NCBI GenBank assembly: GCA_964392325.1
Contig: CAYMPJ010000001.1
Location: 248,001-312,000, forward strand
Direction: 5' to 3'
DNA length: 64,000 nucleotides
Source: CALLPQ01 sp964392325
GTDB taxonomy: Bacteria; Pseudomonadota; Alphaproteobacteria; Caulobacterales; Parvularculaceae
Shown: positions 44,613 to 53,622 of the stretch, piece by piece
How the letters are laid out: each line of letters opens with the position of its first letter
Numbering within the stretch: position 1 is the first letter of the stretch
Notes under the pieces: generated by a model
What the model was told of the DNA's origin: nothing
What the model saw: the letters and a program-made list of their open reading frames with translations, nothing else
The model's database searches: none
Position numbers and translations under genes: made by a program

Positions 44613-45221
44613 CTATAAAACACGCAGAGTGCTTTCGATCCGGAATAATAAATCCTCTTTGTGAATACCTTCTTCTCCCCTAGCGATTGCATGAGCAGCC
44701 CCATAAACCGCACCCTGAATCATAACGATCAACGCTTTTGTAGGCGGCGTGCGGATCGCACCCATCCCATAAAGCGCCCTAAGCCCCTCGCCAATTGTGA
44801 TAAACCCCATAGCAGCATCAAGACGGCGCCACTCATAGTCCCCCAGTATGGAAGTTCCATCCACCATGACAATACGTCGATAGTCATCTCTTGCCGCATA
44901 ATCAAAATAGACCCCGCATCCCGCGATAAATCCGGCATAGGGTTTTTCTCGTCCGGCCGCCTTTGAAGCTTCGATTGCGACCTTGTTGGCCTCATCATTC
45001 ATTTCATTTTCAAGCTCGAGCCAGACCTCATAAAACAAGGCGATTTTGTCTTTGAAGTGATGAAACAATGCACCTTTTGTTACACCAGCCTCTTCAACAA
45101 TGGTGTTAAGGCTTGTGTTAGCAAAACCATCCTCGGTAAACTTCTTGCGCGCGGCCTTTATCAAGCAAGTGCGGGTTACCTGCGATTTTTGCAGTTTTGG
45201 CGAAGATTCATTCAAAGTCAT
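44613..45221 (-). CDS. TetR-family transcriptional regulator
   Basis: 202 residues. The N-terminal helix-turn-helix is ARKKFTEDGFANTSLNTIVEEAGVTKGALFHHFKDKIALFYEVW. The C-terminal ligand domain resembles regulators of efflux or lipid genes but gives no specific match. The start is chosen at 45221, because an earlier ATG at 45245 would lie inside the palindromic operator. That operator abuts the start, so self-repression is expected. No divergently transcribed target gene lies next to it, which leaves its regulon open. Confidence 0.87.
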   Translation of the reverse strand: MTLNESSPKLQKSQVTRTCLIKAARKKFTEDGFANTSLNTIVEEAGVTKGALFHHFKDKIALFYEVWLELENEMNDEANKVAIEASKAAGREKPYAGFIAGCGVYFDYAARDDYRRIVMVDGTSILGDYEWRRLDAAMGFITIGEGLRALYGMGAIRTPPTKALIVMIQGAVYGAAHAIARGEEGIHKEDLLFRIESTLRVL

Positions 45222-45232
45222 AACTCGATACT

Positions 45233-45267
45233 CTTTTTCACACATACCGCTGGTATGTGTGAAAAAG
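45233..45267. promoter_or_regulatory. Perfect palindromic operator upstream of the TetR gene
   Basis: Two 16-bp arms, CTTTTTCACACATACC (45233-45248) and GGTATGTGTGAAAAAG (45252-45267), with a 3-bp centre. Symmetry is complete. The core ACATACC/GGTATGT has the form of known TetR-family operators. It ends 12 bp from the TetR start codon. Confidence 0.75.
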
Positions 45268-45342
45268 CTACCACTTATCGAATGAATTTTAAAGCCTTGG
45301 CTTTACGCCCTGAAACAAGATTGACCGACATGGTGATGAAAA

Positions 45343-46026
45343 TTACTTTATCCGTCTCACTAATATTGGCCGTTTAGACTTTCCAGCCCGCAAGTAATGG
45401 GCTCCGCCAGCACCTTTTTTGATGGTGATATCAACCCCGTCTTTCGACTTTTTGGGAAGATATAATTTATTCGTATCCGAACTGAGTTGTTTCCAGACCT
45501 GACCATTTTCGAGGGTAATCGTCAATTTTCCAAGGCGGTTTTTTTCAAAACTCACCGCCCTATTGACCAAGAGCCGAGGCTTCTTGTCTCGGTTTTTCTT
45601 TAAAGTCTCTGCTCCAAAACTATCATCAGCTGATGAAACCGATTTCGTAACCGATGCCCCCTCGGGCTCTGCAACAGCAGCACGTTTGCTTCTTATAACG
45701 GGAGCAAATTGTGTATCGGGGGCAACCTCAGGATTTATCGGCTGCGCAACAGGGGAAGCTGGGGCAAGAGTTGTTGTCGAGGGATCGGGCGCCGTCGTTA
45801 TCTGAGCCGATGACGCCAAAGCTGGAGCACTAGTCCTATCAAAACATGCCAGACGTGAACTCACATCCTCTATAGAACGACAGGCCCTGACAGCCTCCAT
45901 GTTTTGCATCGCAGTTGCTTTTTCAGGAAAAGAAATCGAGGCGATACAAGCCAGAGATAGAATTAAACAAAACCCTTTCGGAAAATGCTCAACCACACGG
46001 TCGGATTTAGCTTTTTGATCGGTCAT
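45343..46026 (-). CDS. Hypothetical exported protein with conserved C-terminal basic domain
   Basis: Not recognised as a named family. 227 residues from the ATG at 46026 (MTDQKAKSDR); the frame extends 32 codons upstream, but those lie in the TonB receptor terminator region. A signal-like segment FCLILSLACIASISF is followed by VRACRSIEDVSSRLACFDR, a short cysteine-pair motif common in alphaproteobacterial periplasmic proteins. A Pro/Thr/Ala-rich low-complexity linker comes next. A basic C-terminal beta-rich domain follows: SFEKNRLGKLTITLENGQVWKQL, KLYLPKKSKDG. Probably periplasmic; function unknown. Confidence 0.7.
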   Translation of the reverse strand: MTDQKAKSDRVVEHFPKGFCLILSLACIASISFPEKATAMQNMEAVRACRSIEDVSSRLACFDRTSAPALASSAQITTAPDPSTTTLAPASPVAQPINPEVAPDTQFAPVIRSKRAAVAEPEGASVTKSVSSADDSFGAETLKKNRDKKPRLLVNRAVSFEKNRLGKLTITLENGQVWKQLSSDTNKLYLPKKSKDGVDITIKKGAGGAHYLRAGKSKRPILVRRIK

Positions 46027-46084
46027 CCGTTTTGCTCCCAAGCTCAATGTAAAATCTAGAATACCACAATAATAACCACCATAA

Positions 46085-46118
46085 ACAAAAAAAGAACCCC
46101 GCATGTGCGGGGTTCTTT
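46085..46118 (-). terminator. Strong intrinsic terminator of the TonB receptor gene
   Basis: Perfect 13-bp arms AAAGAACCCCGCA (46091-46103) and TGCGGGGTTCTTT (46106-46118) with a 2-nt centre. On the minus strand the hairpin runs into TTTTGTTTAT. It lies 25 bp after the receptor stop. Confidence 0.85.
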
Positions 46119-46142
46119 CCAAATTTTACGTCTTTAGTTGGA

Positions 46143-49100
46143 TTAGAAGCGGATGTTCGCACCAACAAAGATGAAGCGACCACCAGCGTCAAAGACACCA
46201 GCAATAGTATTCGCTTCATTGTTAACCGTTGTGTCAAATGTTGGAACGATTGGTGGGTCACGGTCCAACACATTGTTAACACCAAAGCGCAGTGTTGCAT
46301 TCTCGGTAGCATCCCAGAAGAGTGCCAGGTCAAGATAACTTACACTACCAAGCTCGGCAGCAAAAGTAGTCTCTGGATCCGCTGACGTGAATACGCCATC
46401 CACTAGATCAACGGCCTGATCAACATTGGAGAAATAACGCCAGATCAATGATCCGCGAATATTCCAAGGAGTTTCATAAGTCGTTGTCAATACATGACGA
46501 TAGTCAAAGGAAGGATTAGCACAAGCATTTGAGAAAAATCCAACACAATCAAATGTATCTGCACCTTCGAATGAAGTCGTTTCATCGGAAAACAGGTATG
46601 TTGAGTTATAATTCCAATTCAACGAACCCCATGCACCTGTATCATAAGAGTATGCAATTTGTGCATCGATACCAGATGTTGCGCGGGAAGCGATATTCTG
46701 AGAGTTGGCCTCAATGAACGACCCATCATTTGTTAACGTGCCATCAGGGTTACGTGTGATGAGGTCACAAAATGCCGGGTTTCCTGTTGAGAGACAGTCA
46801 CCAAGAATTTGAGCCGCTGGGATCGAGCCAACAATATCTTCAACATCGATGTCAAAGTAATCAACTGAGATCGTCAAGCCTTCAACCTGGCTAGGCTGAT
46901 AAACTGCACCAACTGTAAAGGTATCAGATGATTCAGGTGTTAGATTAGCATTACCACCAATTTGAGTGTTTAACTGGCCAGAGTCCTGAGTAACCAAACC
47001 AAACAGGTTCGTTGGCAATCCGGTATTAGCACACTGGGCTGCAGTTGCAGTATCACCACGTTCCGCCATCTGCTCTGGTGTACCAGAACATGGGTCAGTC
47101 AATGTGGTCAGGTTAGTATTCGTTGGTAAGAACAGTTCACCAACATTAGGTGCACGGATCGCACGCTGGAACTGACCACGAATACGAAGATCCTCGATCG
47201 GCACCCATGAGATACCTGCTGAGAATGTGTTTGTTCCGAAATTACCACCACTAATACCATTCAAAATATCATTAGATGAATATTCTGAACGACGGTAAGC
47301 GCCACTAATGTTGAGTTGCTCAACAAATGGCAGATCAGAGATCAACGGGATAGAAGTTTCAAGGAAGAATTCATAAACTTCCGTTGCACCATTCGTTGGC
47401 AGGATAGGACCACCCGCACCAACAAGCAATCCAGCCTGATTGGTTCCGTCAGCCTGTGTTTGCAGCTGATCGCGGCGATATTCTACGCCGAGTAATGCAC
47501 TCACGCCTTCAGCAGCAAACGGACTTTTCAATCCATACTCGCTAAGGTCACCACTGATTGTAGCACCAAATACTGTTTGTTGGATAGCACCTTGTGTTAG
47601 CGTTGGAGTATCAACAAAAGCCGGTAGGCCTGGGTCTGATGTCAATGAAGGATCAAACGCAGATACAAATGGCAAACAGTCAGGCACGCTACCGTCTAGA
47701 GCGGAGCGACAAACTGGGTTACCGTCTTCGTCTGCAACGATATCAAGTGATTGCTCTAACTGGGTTAGTGTAACCTGGTTGGTTTGCAAGCGGTTCAGAG
47801 AAGTATTGGCAAATTGACCAAAAACATCCCATTCAAAATTATCCTGAATAGTGCCTCTGAAACCACCAACAACGCGGAAGTTTGTCAATGTACGGTCATC
47901 AGTACGACCACCGCCCTCAACAAAACGACGACGAACCTGAACTTGCGCGAAACCATCATTGTCGAGGTCACGTGAGAAGTTACCATCCGCATCTTGCACA
48001 CCACAAACAGCTGCAAGTAGTTCAGGTGTAAGTAGAGGATTATCACAACCAACTTGGTTAACCGCTGCGTTAAAGGCAGCAGATGGCGCAATGATTTGTG
48101 GTGAATTACTTTGAGTAAAGCCAAAGTCACCATAAATCTCTACGTTTTCAGCAATTTCATAATATCCACTGAAACCAGCATTGAAACGTTCAACAGCACG
48201 ACGAACAGGATTGAACGGGTTAAAGTTGAATGGGTTGGCACCACCATTGGTAACACTACCATCAGCTTGTAACGGGAAGCTGCCGCTTACTTGACCAGGC
48301 GTCAATATCGGATTTCCCAACGCATCAAATACTGAGAAACTATCCGCCACAGCACCTGCAGGTGCATTTTCAGCATCGAAGAAAGGATCGTTTACAGTAA
48401 CCTGATCACCAAATGGTGTGAGCGGAGAGCCATCAGGATTGAGCAGAGCAACTGGAACCTGGGTCGTTAACTGCTCCAACATGCCAGTAGCAGGATTAGT
48501 CACCTGAACAGCATTTCCGTTAGCGTCGAACACATCAAGCGTTTGCTGCTCAGCAGTCGTCACGAACACTGTCGGGAATGGTCCAGCACCGGAACCGGCA
48601 CAGACAAGTGAGTCAGGGCCAGTAGAGAATGACGCACATTGCGCAAAGTCTCTATTACCCTGAAGGGCACCATCATTTTGTAAGTATGAGAAGTAAGACG
48701 TCACATTACCGCGACCGTCACCAACATTAGCACCCCAAATCGCAGAAATATTGAAAGTTGCGTTATCGGTTACACTGCCATCAACTGGTGTTTGATCAGT
48801 AGCAATCAAAGCGTCTTGGAAAATTTGGGAATCATTGTTGTGCTGGTTAAAGCCAAACAAGCCGTCAACTTCAAATCCTTCAAAATCTTTCTTGAGAGTA
48901 AAGTTTACAACACCAGCAATAGCGTCAGAACCGTACACAGCGGATGCACCACCGGTCACAACCTCAACACGCTCAACAAGCTGAGAAGGCACAAGGTTTA
49001 CGTCAGAAGCAAAGCCACCTGCAGTCGGAGAACCAAATGGCAAGCGTTTGCCGTTCACCAATGTCAAGGTCCGCGTTGCACCAAGGCCACGCAAGTTAAT

Positions 49101-49391
49101 GGTTGAAGTACCATTCGCGCCGTTGGCAAATGCGGTTGTTTGAGCTGCAAACGCGGATGGCAATGTGTTGATCAAATCAATTACATCAGTTGCGCCGCGG
49201 ATATCGAATATTTCTGAATCGATAGTCTGCACAGGAGAAGACGCCGCGATATTCGCTTGGTTCAAACGTGAACCGGTCACGATGATTACATCTGAGTCAT
49301 CCTCTTGTGCAACAGCTGGCATTGCGCTCGCTAAAGCAGCACTGGTAAAAACAGTGCCGCAAAGTAATTTTTTAACTATCTTATTTGTCAT
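46143..49391 (-). CDS. TonB-dependent receptor, large
   Basis: 1082 residues. A signal peptide (GTVFTSAALASAMPAVAQ) is followed by the TonB box-like DVIIVTGSRLNQANIAASSPVQ. The plug domain has STINLRGLGATRTLTLVNGKRL, LVERVEVVTGGASAVYGSDAIAGVVNF. A long barrel with pairs of Cys (SLVCAGSG, CDNPLLTPELLAAVCG) ends in an aromatic ...FIFVGANIRF terminus. It resembles the oligosaccharide/peptide-type receptors frequent in Caulobacterales and sphingomonads; the ligand cannot be inferred. A strong terminator follows and a 730-bp spacer precedes it. Confidence 0.92.
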   Translation of the reverse strand: MTNKIVKKLLCGTVFTSAALASAMPAVAQEDDSDVIIVTGSRLNQANIAASSPVQTIDSEIFDIRGATDVIDLINTLPSAFAAQTTAFANGANGTSTINLRGLGATRTLTLVNGKRLPFGSPTAGGFASDVNLVPSQLVERVEVVTGGASAVYGSDAIAGVVNFTLKKDFEGFEVDGLFGFNQHNNDSQIFQDALIATDQTPVDGSVTDNATFNISAIWGANVGDGRGNVTSYFSYLQNDGALQGNRDFAQCASFSTGPDSLVCAGSGAGPFPTVFVTTAEQQTLDVFDANGNAVQVTNPATGMLEQLTTQVPVALLNPDGSPLTPFGDQVTVNDPFFDAENAPAGAVADSFSVFDALGNPILTPGQVSGSFPLQADGSVTNGGANPFNFNPFNPVRRAVERFNAGFSGYYEIAENVEIYGDFGFTQSNSPQIIAPSAAFNAAVNQVGCDNPLLTPELLAAVCGVQDADGNFSRDLDNDGFAQVQVRRRFVEGGGRTDDRTLTNFRVVGGFRGTIQDNFEWDVFGQFANTSLNRLQTNQVTLTQLEQSLDIVADEDGNPVCRSALDGSVPDCLPFVSAFDPSLTSDPGLPAFVDTPTLTQGAIQQTVFGATISGDLSEYGLKSPFAAEGVSALLGVEYRRDQLQTQADGTNQAGLLVGAGGPILPTNGATEVYEFFLETSIPLISDLPFVEQLNISGAYRRSEYSSNDILNGISGGNFGTNTFSAGISWVPIEDLRIRGQFQRAIRAPNVGELFLPTNTNLTTLTDPCSGTPEQMAERGDTATAAQCANTGLPTNLFGLVTQDSGQLNTQIGGNANLTPESSDTFTVGAVYQPSQVEGLTISVDYFDIDVEDIVGSIPAAQILGDCLSTGNPAFCDLITRNPDGTLTNDGSFIEANSQNIASRATSGIDAQIAYSYDTGAWGSLNWNYNSTYLFSDETTSFEGADTFDCVGFFSNACANPSFDYRHVLTTTYETPWNIRGSLIWRYFSNVDQAVDLVDGVFTSADPETTFAAELGSVSYLDLALFWDATENATLRFGVNNVLDRDPPIVPTFDTTVNNEANTIAGVFDAGGRFIFVGANIRF

Positions 49392-50164
49392 TTACTGCCC
49401 CTCTAAAGGTAGGTTTAGATTAAAAAAACTGTGACTTTTGCGCAACCGCACATAGAAGACCTAAACAGCGGCCTAAAAACTTTTGCAATTTGCGGAAACC
49501 ACTTTCCGTTGTCTTAGTTAGCAATCACAAAATAAACATAGTTTCGTGATGCTGATAACATTATTGTTGGGCTCATAATTCTTTTCGGTCAATTCCCAAC
49601 TGTGCACAAAAGAGACGTTTAGTCATGACTGTAACATATTCGCTACAGATAGCGGGCCTCTTTCAACCAAAAATTAAGGGGGATTAACACTTCGTTAAAA
49701 TTTTCATCAACTTTTTAGTTATTTGGGAAAGTTTATCGGCGTTGTCCTTTATTGTATTAACTCAACCTTGGAAGAAAAACTTATATCAAGAAAAAAAACT
49801 TAAACAGTCGCAAATTAGCCCTTAAATCCGAGACATCTCGGGCTCTTGCCCGCTGGTTTCAGGGCCGTAGTCGTATTTTTTACGATAGGAAGATATTATA
49901 ATTTGCCCTTGTGTTGGCACTTTTAAATCATTGGTCCACGCGACAGACAGCATGGCAATCAAGGTCAGAAATTAATATTAAAATCCCTATTTTCCCCATT
50001 CTCCTTTTGGTCGCATCATTAGTATATTGCGTCTGCGATAAACCCATGCTATCGCCAGCCAAAATTTAACGGATAGAGATTTCAAATTGCCGACAAAGTT
50101 GCCATAAAGATGGTGTCGGATGGGATCAGTACCCTTGATAAGGTTCAGGAGCCAAGACTTACCC
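49392..50164. other. Intergenic region between TonB receptor and atpH
   Basis: About 773 bp without a supported gene. It must hold promoters for the minus-strand receptor and for atpH-atpA. A small hairpin CCGAG-ACAT-CTCGG lies near 49830. priA, the usual neighbour upstream of atpH in alphaproteobacteria, is absent here and sits 10 kb away. Confidence 0.4.
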
Positions 50165-50722
50165 GTGTCCAATGATGCTACCCTCTCCAGCGGCGTTGCC
50201 GGTCGATATGCAGATGCATTTTTTGAGCTTATGGATCAAAACGATGCTCTTGATGCTGCTGAAACAGATCTTGGCGCACTTTATACTGCTATCAATAGCG
50301 GTGGAGATTTTGCGGAATTTTTAAAAAGCCCGCTTTATTCAACGGATGATCGCCTAAAAGTCGTATCTGCCCTTGCAGATAAAAACAATTTCAATGCCCT
50401 TACCAAGAACTTTCTGTCCCTACTGGCGCAAAACAGACGGCTTTTCGCCCTTGATAGTATCATCGTTGCATTTAAAGCGCGTTTGGCGCGCCATCGCGGC
50501 GAGGTGGATGCCGAGGCGATAACAGCAATCCAGCTCAACGCCGATCAAAGCCGCCGGCTGCGTTCGGAAATTGAAACCATTGTCGGCAAAGCCGTCAATC
50601 TAGAAACCCGGGTCGATCCGGACCTGCTTGGCGGTATGATCGTCAAAGTAGGCTCGCGTATGATCGATTCCTCCCTACGAACCAAACTTAATCGTTTACA
50701 ATCAGTGATGAAAGAGGCCTGA
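50165..50722 (+). CDS. atpH: F1 ATP synthase delta subunit
   Basis: Peripheral-stalk subunit joining F1 to the b subunits. About 185 residues from the GTG at 50165 (VSNDATLSSGVAGRYADAFFELMD), the point where family similarity begins; an ATG at 50120 would add 15 residues. Conserved C-terminal blocks are LRSEIETIVGKAVNLETRVDPDLLGGMIVKVGSRMIDSSLRTKLNRL. CAGGAG lies upstream of the GTG at somewhat long spacing. Only 4 bp separate it from atpA. Confidence 0.94.
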   Translation: MSNDATLSSGVAGRYADAFFELMDQNDALDAAETDLGALYTAINSGGDFAEFLKSPLYSTDDRLKVVSALADKNNFNALTKNFLSLLAQNRRLFALDSIIVAFKARLARHRGEVDAEAITAIQLNADQSRRLRSEIETIVGKAVNLETRVDPDLLGGMIVKVGSRMIDSSLRTKLNRLQSVMKEA

Positions 50723-50726
50723 CGCC

Positions 50727-52280
50727 ATGGAGCTTAACGCCGCGGAAATTTCTTCCATACTCAAACAACAAATTGCCGACTTTGGTAAAGACGCCGAAGT
50801 CTCTGAAATTGGACAAGTTCTCTCTGTCGGAGATGGAATTGCCCGCATTCACGGGCTTGATAATGTTCAAGCCGGTGAAATGGTCGAGTTCTCATCCAGT
50901 GGTGCAGAGGCAGGGCAGGACGCTGTTAAAGGCATGGCTCTCAACCTTGAGGCCGACAATGTTGGCGTCGTGATCTTTGGCTCTGATCAAAACATTAAAG
51001 AAGGCGATACCGTCAAGCGGACGAACTCTATCGTGGACGTCCCGGTTGGTAAGGGACTTCTTGGCCGAGTTGTTGACCCCCTGGGTAACCCAATTGACGG
51101 CAAAGGCCCGATCGAGGCAACCGAGCGCCGCCTTGTGGATGTAAAAGCCCCAGGCATTCTCCCGCGCCAATCGGTGCATGAGCCGGTACAAACAGGCATT
51201 AAAGCCATCGATTCCATGATCCCCGTTGGCCGTGGCCAGCGCGAGCTTGTCATTGGCGACCGCCAGACCGGTAAAACCGCCATCTGTATTGATGCGATGC
51301 TCAACCAGAAAGAAGCCAATGCCGGCGATGACGAGAGCAAAAAACTATATTGCATCTATGTCGCCATTGGCCAGAAACGCTCCACCGTTGCCCAGATCGT
51401 TAAAACACTGGAAGATAATGGCGCCATGGAATATTCAATCGTTGTTGCCGCCACCGCTTCCGAGCCGGCACCGCTGCAATTCCTTGCCCCTTTCGCTGGC
51501 TGTGCCATGGGTGAATATTTCCGCGATAATGGTATGCACTCTCTGATCATTTATGATGATCTCTCCAAGCAAGCGGTTGCTTACCGTCAAATGTCCCTGC
51601 TTCTTCGTCGCCCACCAGGACGTGAAGCCTATCCGGGTGACGTATTCTATCTCCATTCGCGCCTTCTGGAGCGTTCGGCGAAACTCAATAAAGATAATGG
51701 CTCAGGCTCTATGACAGCCCTGCCGATTATCGAGACACAAGCCAATGACGTGTCCGCCTATATTCCAACCAATGTGATCTCCATCACTGACGGGCAAATC
51801 TTCCTTGAAACCGATCTTTTCTTCCAGGGCATTCGCCCTGCCGTGAATGTTGGCCTATCGGTTTCGCGTGTGGGCTCATCTGCGCAAATTAAAGCGATGA
51901 AACAAGTTGCCGGTAAAATTAAAGGGGAACTCGCCCAATATCGCGAGCTTGCCGCTTTTGCCAAATTTGGTTCCGACCTTGATGCGACAACCCAAGCTGT
52001 TTTGAATCGCGGTGATCGCCTAACAGAGCTGATGAAGCAAAATCAATATTCGCCCTTACAGGTAGAAGAGCAAGTCGCTATCATCTATGCAGGAACCCAA
52101 GGCTATCTTGATAAAATCCCAACCAATAAAGTTGGTGAATTTGAAACCGATTTTCTGCGCAAGCTTCACGCCGATCACAATGAAATCCTCACAACGATCC
52201 GCGATAGCGCCAAGCTGGATGATGAGACCCAAGAAAAACTCAAAAGCGTCCTTGATGCTTTTTCAAAGAATTTTTCTTAA
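50727..52280 (+). CDS. atpA: F1 ATP synthase alpha subunit
   Basis: 517 residues, full length. N-terminal MELNAAEISSILKQQI, P-loop GDRQTGKT at residues 177-184, YVAIGQKRSTVAQIV, DDLSKQAVAYRQMSLLLRRPPGREAYPGDVFYLHSRLLER and VGLSVSRVGSSAQ with the arginine finger. A strong terminator follows directly, so atpG does not come next and atpH-atpA form a closed two-gene transcript. Confidence 0.98.
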   Translation: MELNAAEISSILKQQIADFGKDAEVSEIGQVLSVGDGIARIHGLDNVQAGEMVEFSSSGAEAGQDAVKGMALNLEADNVGVVIFGSDQNIKEGDTVKRTNSIVDVPVGKGLLGRVVDPLGNPIDGKGPIEATERRLVDVKAPGILPRQSVHEPVQTGIKAIDSMIPVGRGQRELVIGDRQTGKTAICIDAMLNQKEANAGDDESKKLYCIYVAIGQKRSTVAQIVKTLEDNGAMEYSIVVAATASEPAPLQFLAPFAGCAMGEYFRDNGMHSLIIYDDLSKQAVAYRQMSLLLRRPPGREAYPGDVFYLHSRLLERSAKLNKDNGSGSMTALPIIETQANDVSAYIPTNVISITDGQIFLETDLFFQGIRPAVNVGLSVSRVGSSAQIKAMKQVAGKIKGELAQYRELAAFAKFGSDLDATTQAVLNRGDRLTELMKQNQYSPLQVEEQVAIIYAGTQGYLDKIPTNKVGEFETDFLRKLHADHNEILTTIRDSAKLDDETQEKLKSVLDAFSKNFS

Positions 52281-52322
52281 GACATAGTCTTTTAAAGACC
52301 CATAAGATTTAATGCTAAGAAC

Positions 52323-52357
52323 AAAAAGGCACTGGGAATTATACCCAGTGCCTTTTT
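52323..52357. terminator. Bidirectional intrinsic terminator after atpA
   Basis: Perfect 14-bp arms AAAAAGGCACTGGG (52323-52336) and CCCAGTGCCTTTTT (52344-52357) with a 7-nt loop. It has A and T runs on the two sides, so it works in both directions between atpA and the convergent desaturase gene. Confidence 0.88.
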
Positions 52358-52432
52358 CATGTCTCAATTTGTGGCTCCATCTTTTGGTCAAAGATATCCA
52401 GCCTCAAATTTTCAAATCAAATACCATAGACG

Positions 52433-53533
52433 CTATTTACCAAGCGCGACCATCTTGCGCTGGTTTGCATCCCATAAACGGATCTTTGCCGTTTTCAGGC
52501 TATCGCGGATACTCATTTTAGGAAGCAATTGAAGATCCTGACTCGCCTCATAACATTCCTGCAAGCGATAATTGGGGATGAGACTAGAGAGATGATGAAT
52601 ATGGTGAAATCCAATATTACCCGTCACCCACTGGAAGAACCGCGGCAAATCATAGTGGGAACTGCCCATTAATGCAGCCTGTGAATAATCCCATTCGTCT
52701 TGTTCGGCCCAATATGCATGTTCATATTGGTGCTGCACATAAAATAACCACCCGCCTATAGAAGCAGCAATTGAAACAGCCGGCACAAACACCAATAATA
52801 CTGTCCAAAACCCGATCATCCAGGCAAGCGACCCGTAAAACAGTAAAATCATTAAATTTAACCCCATTACGGAGGGCGTTAGATGTGACCCTTTTATCGT
52901 CTGATACACCTCGGAATATGGCGGGGGTTTTTTTAATGGGAACCGCTGAACAATGAGAATGTAAAAGGGTGGCCCTAAAACCGAGACAATCATCGGGTGG
53001 CGATAGAGCTTATAGAAAAAGCGCTCTTTGGGGGGCAGCGCATTAAATTCTTCTACGGTCAGCATATCCACCGCGCCATGACCGCGTTTTGTCAGGTTAC
53101 CCGAACTTGCATGATGGCGATTATGGCTATCGCGCCAAAACGCATAGGGCGTGAAGGTCAGCAAGCTGACGATGCGGCCAAGCCATGTGTTGGCCCACTT
53201 CTTTTTGAAATAGGAACCATGACCACAATCATGCTGGATGATGAATAGCTTCACCAGAATTCCGCCCGCCGGCACGCTCAAAAGTAACGTCAACCACGCC
53301 ATATTATTGAGGGCCGCAAAAATCATGACGCCAAAAAGCGCAAAATAAATCAGGAATGCCAGCACGGTCTGACCAATACTTCGATACGCGCTCGGGGTCT
53401 TATAATGTTGGCAATGCGCTTGTATCCGTTGCAAGCGCGCATGCATGTCTTGCTTAAAAGAGGCCAGCGGGTCAGAATTCTCAACTATTTGGGCTTGTGA
53501 CCCGGATGCTTCAATAATCGTCTTATTACTCAT
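52433..53533 (-). CDS. Membrane fatty acid desaturase
   Basis: 366 residues. The three histidine boxes of membrane desaturases are present: HDCGHGSYF (about residue 101), HNRHH (about 138) and HHIHH (about 311). Several hydrophobic segments surround them. The spacing resembles omega-6/delta-12 type bacterial and plant acyl-lipid desaturases, which use O2 and electrons from ferredoxin or cytochrome b5; regiospecificity is not readable. The N-terminal about 40 residues are hydrophilic. It appears to be a single gene, convergent with atpA. Confidence 0.9.
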   Translation of the reverse strand: MSNKTIIEASGSQAQIVENSDPLASFKQDMHARLQRIQAHCQHYKTPSAYRSIGQTVLAFLIYFALFGVMIFAALNNMAWLTLLLSVPAGGILVKLFIIQHDCGHGSYFKKKWANTWLGRIVSLLTFTPYAFWRDSHNRHHASSGNLTKRGHGAVDMLTVEEFNALPPKERFFYKLYRHPMIVSVLGPPFYILIVQRFPLKKPPPYSEVYQTIKGSHLTPSVMGLNLMILLFYGSLAWMIGFWTVLLVFVPAVSIAASIGGWLFYVQHQYEHAYWAEQDEWDYSQAALMGSSHYDLPRFFQWVTGNIGFHHIHHLSSLIPNYRLQECYEASQDLQLLPKMSIRDSLKTAKIRLWDANQRKMVALGK

Positions 53534-53622
53534 AAATCAATGCCCCATGCAAAAGTTTCGCGCTTGAAGCCAATATGAAAGTATTCTCAAACCAAATAAA
53601 GGCTTTGAACGAATTTTCTTGA

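Noticed and set aside
46027..46122. Upstream start of the hypothetical exported protein
   Set aside because: The extra residues are encoded by the TonB receptor terminator region and have no signal-peptide logic.
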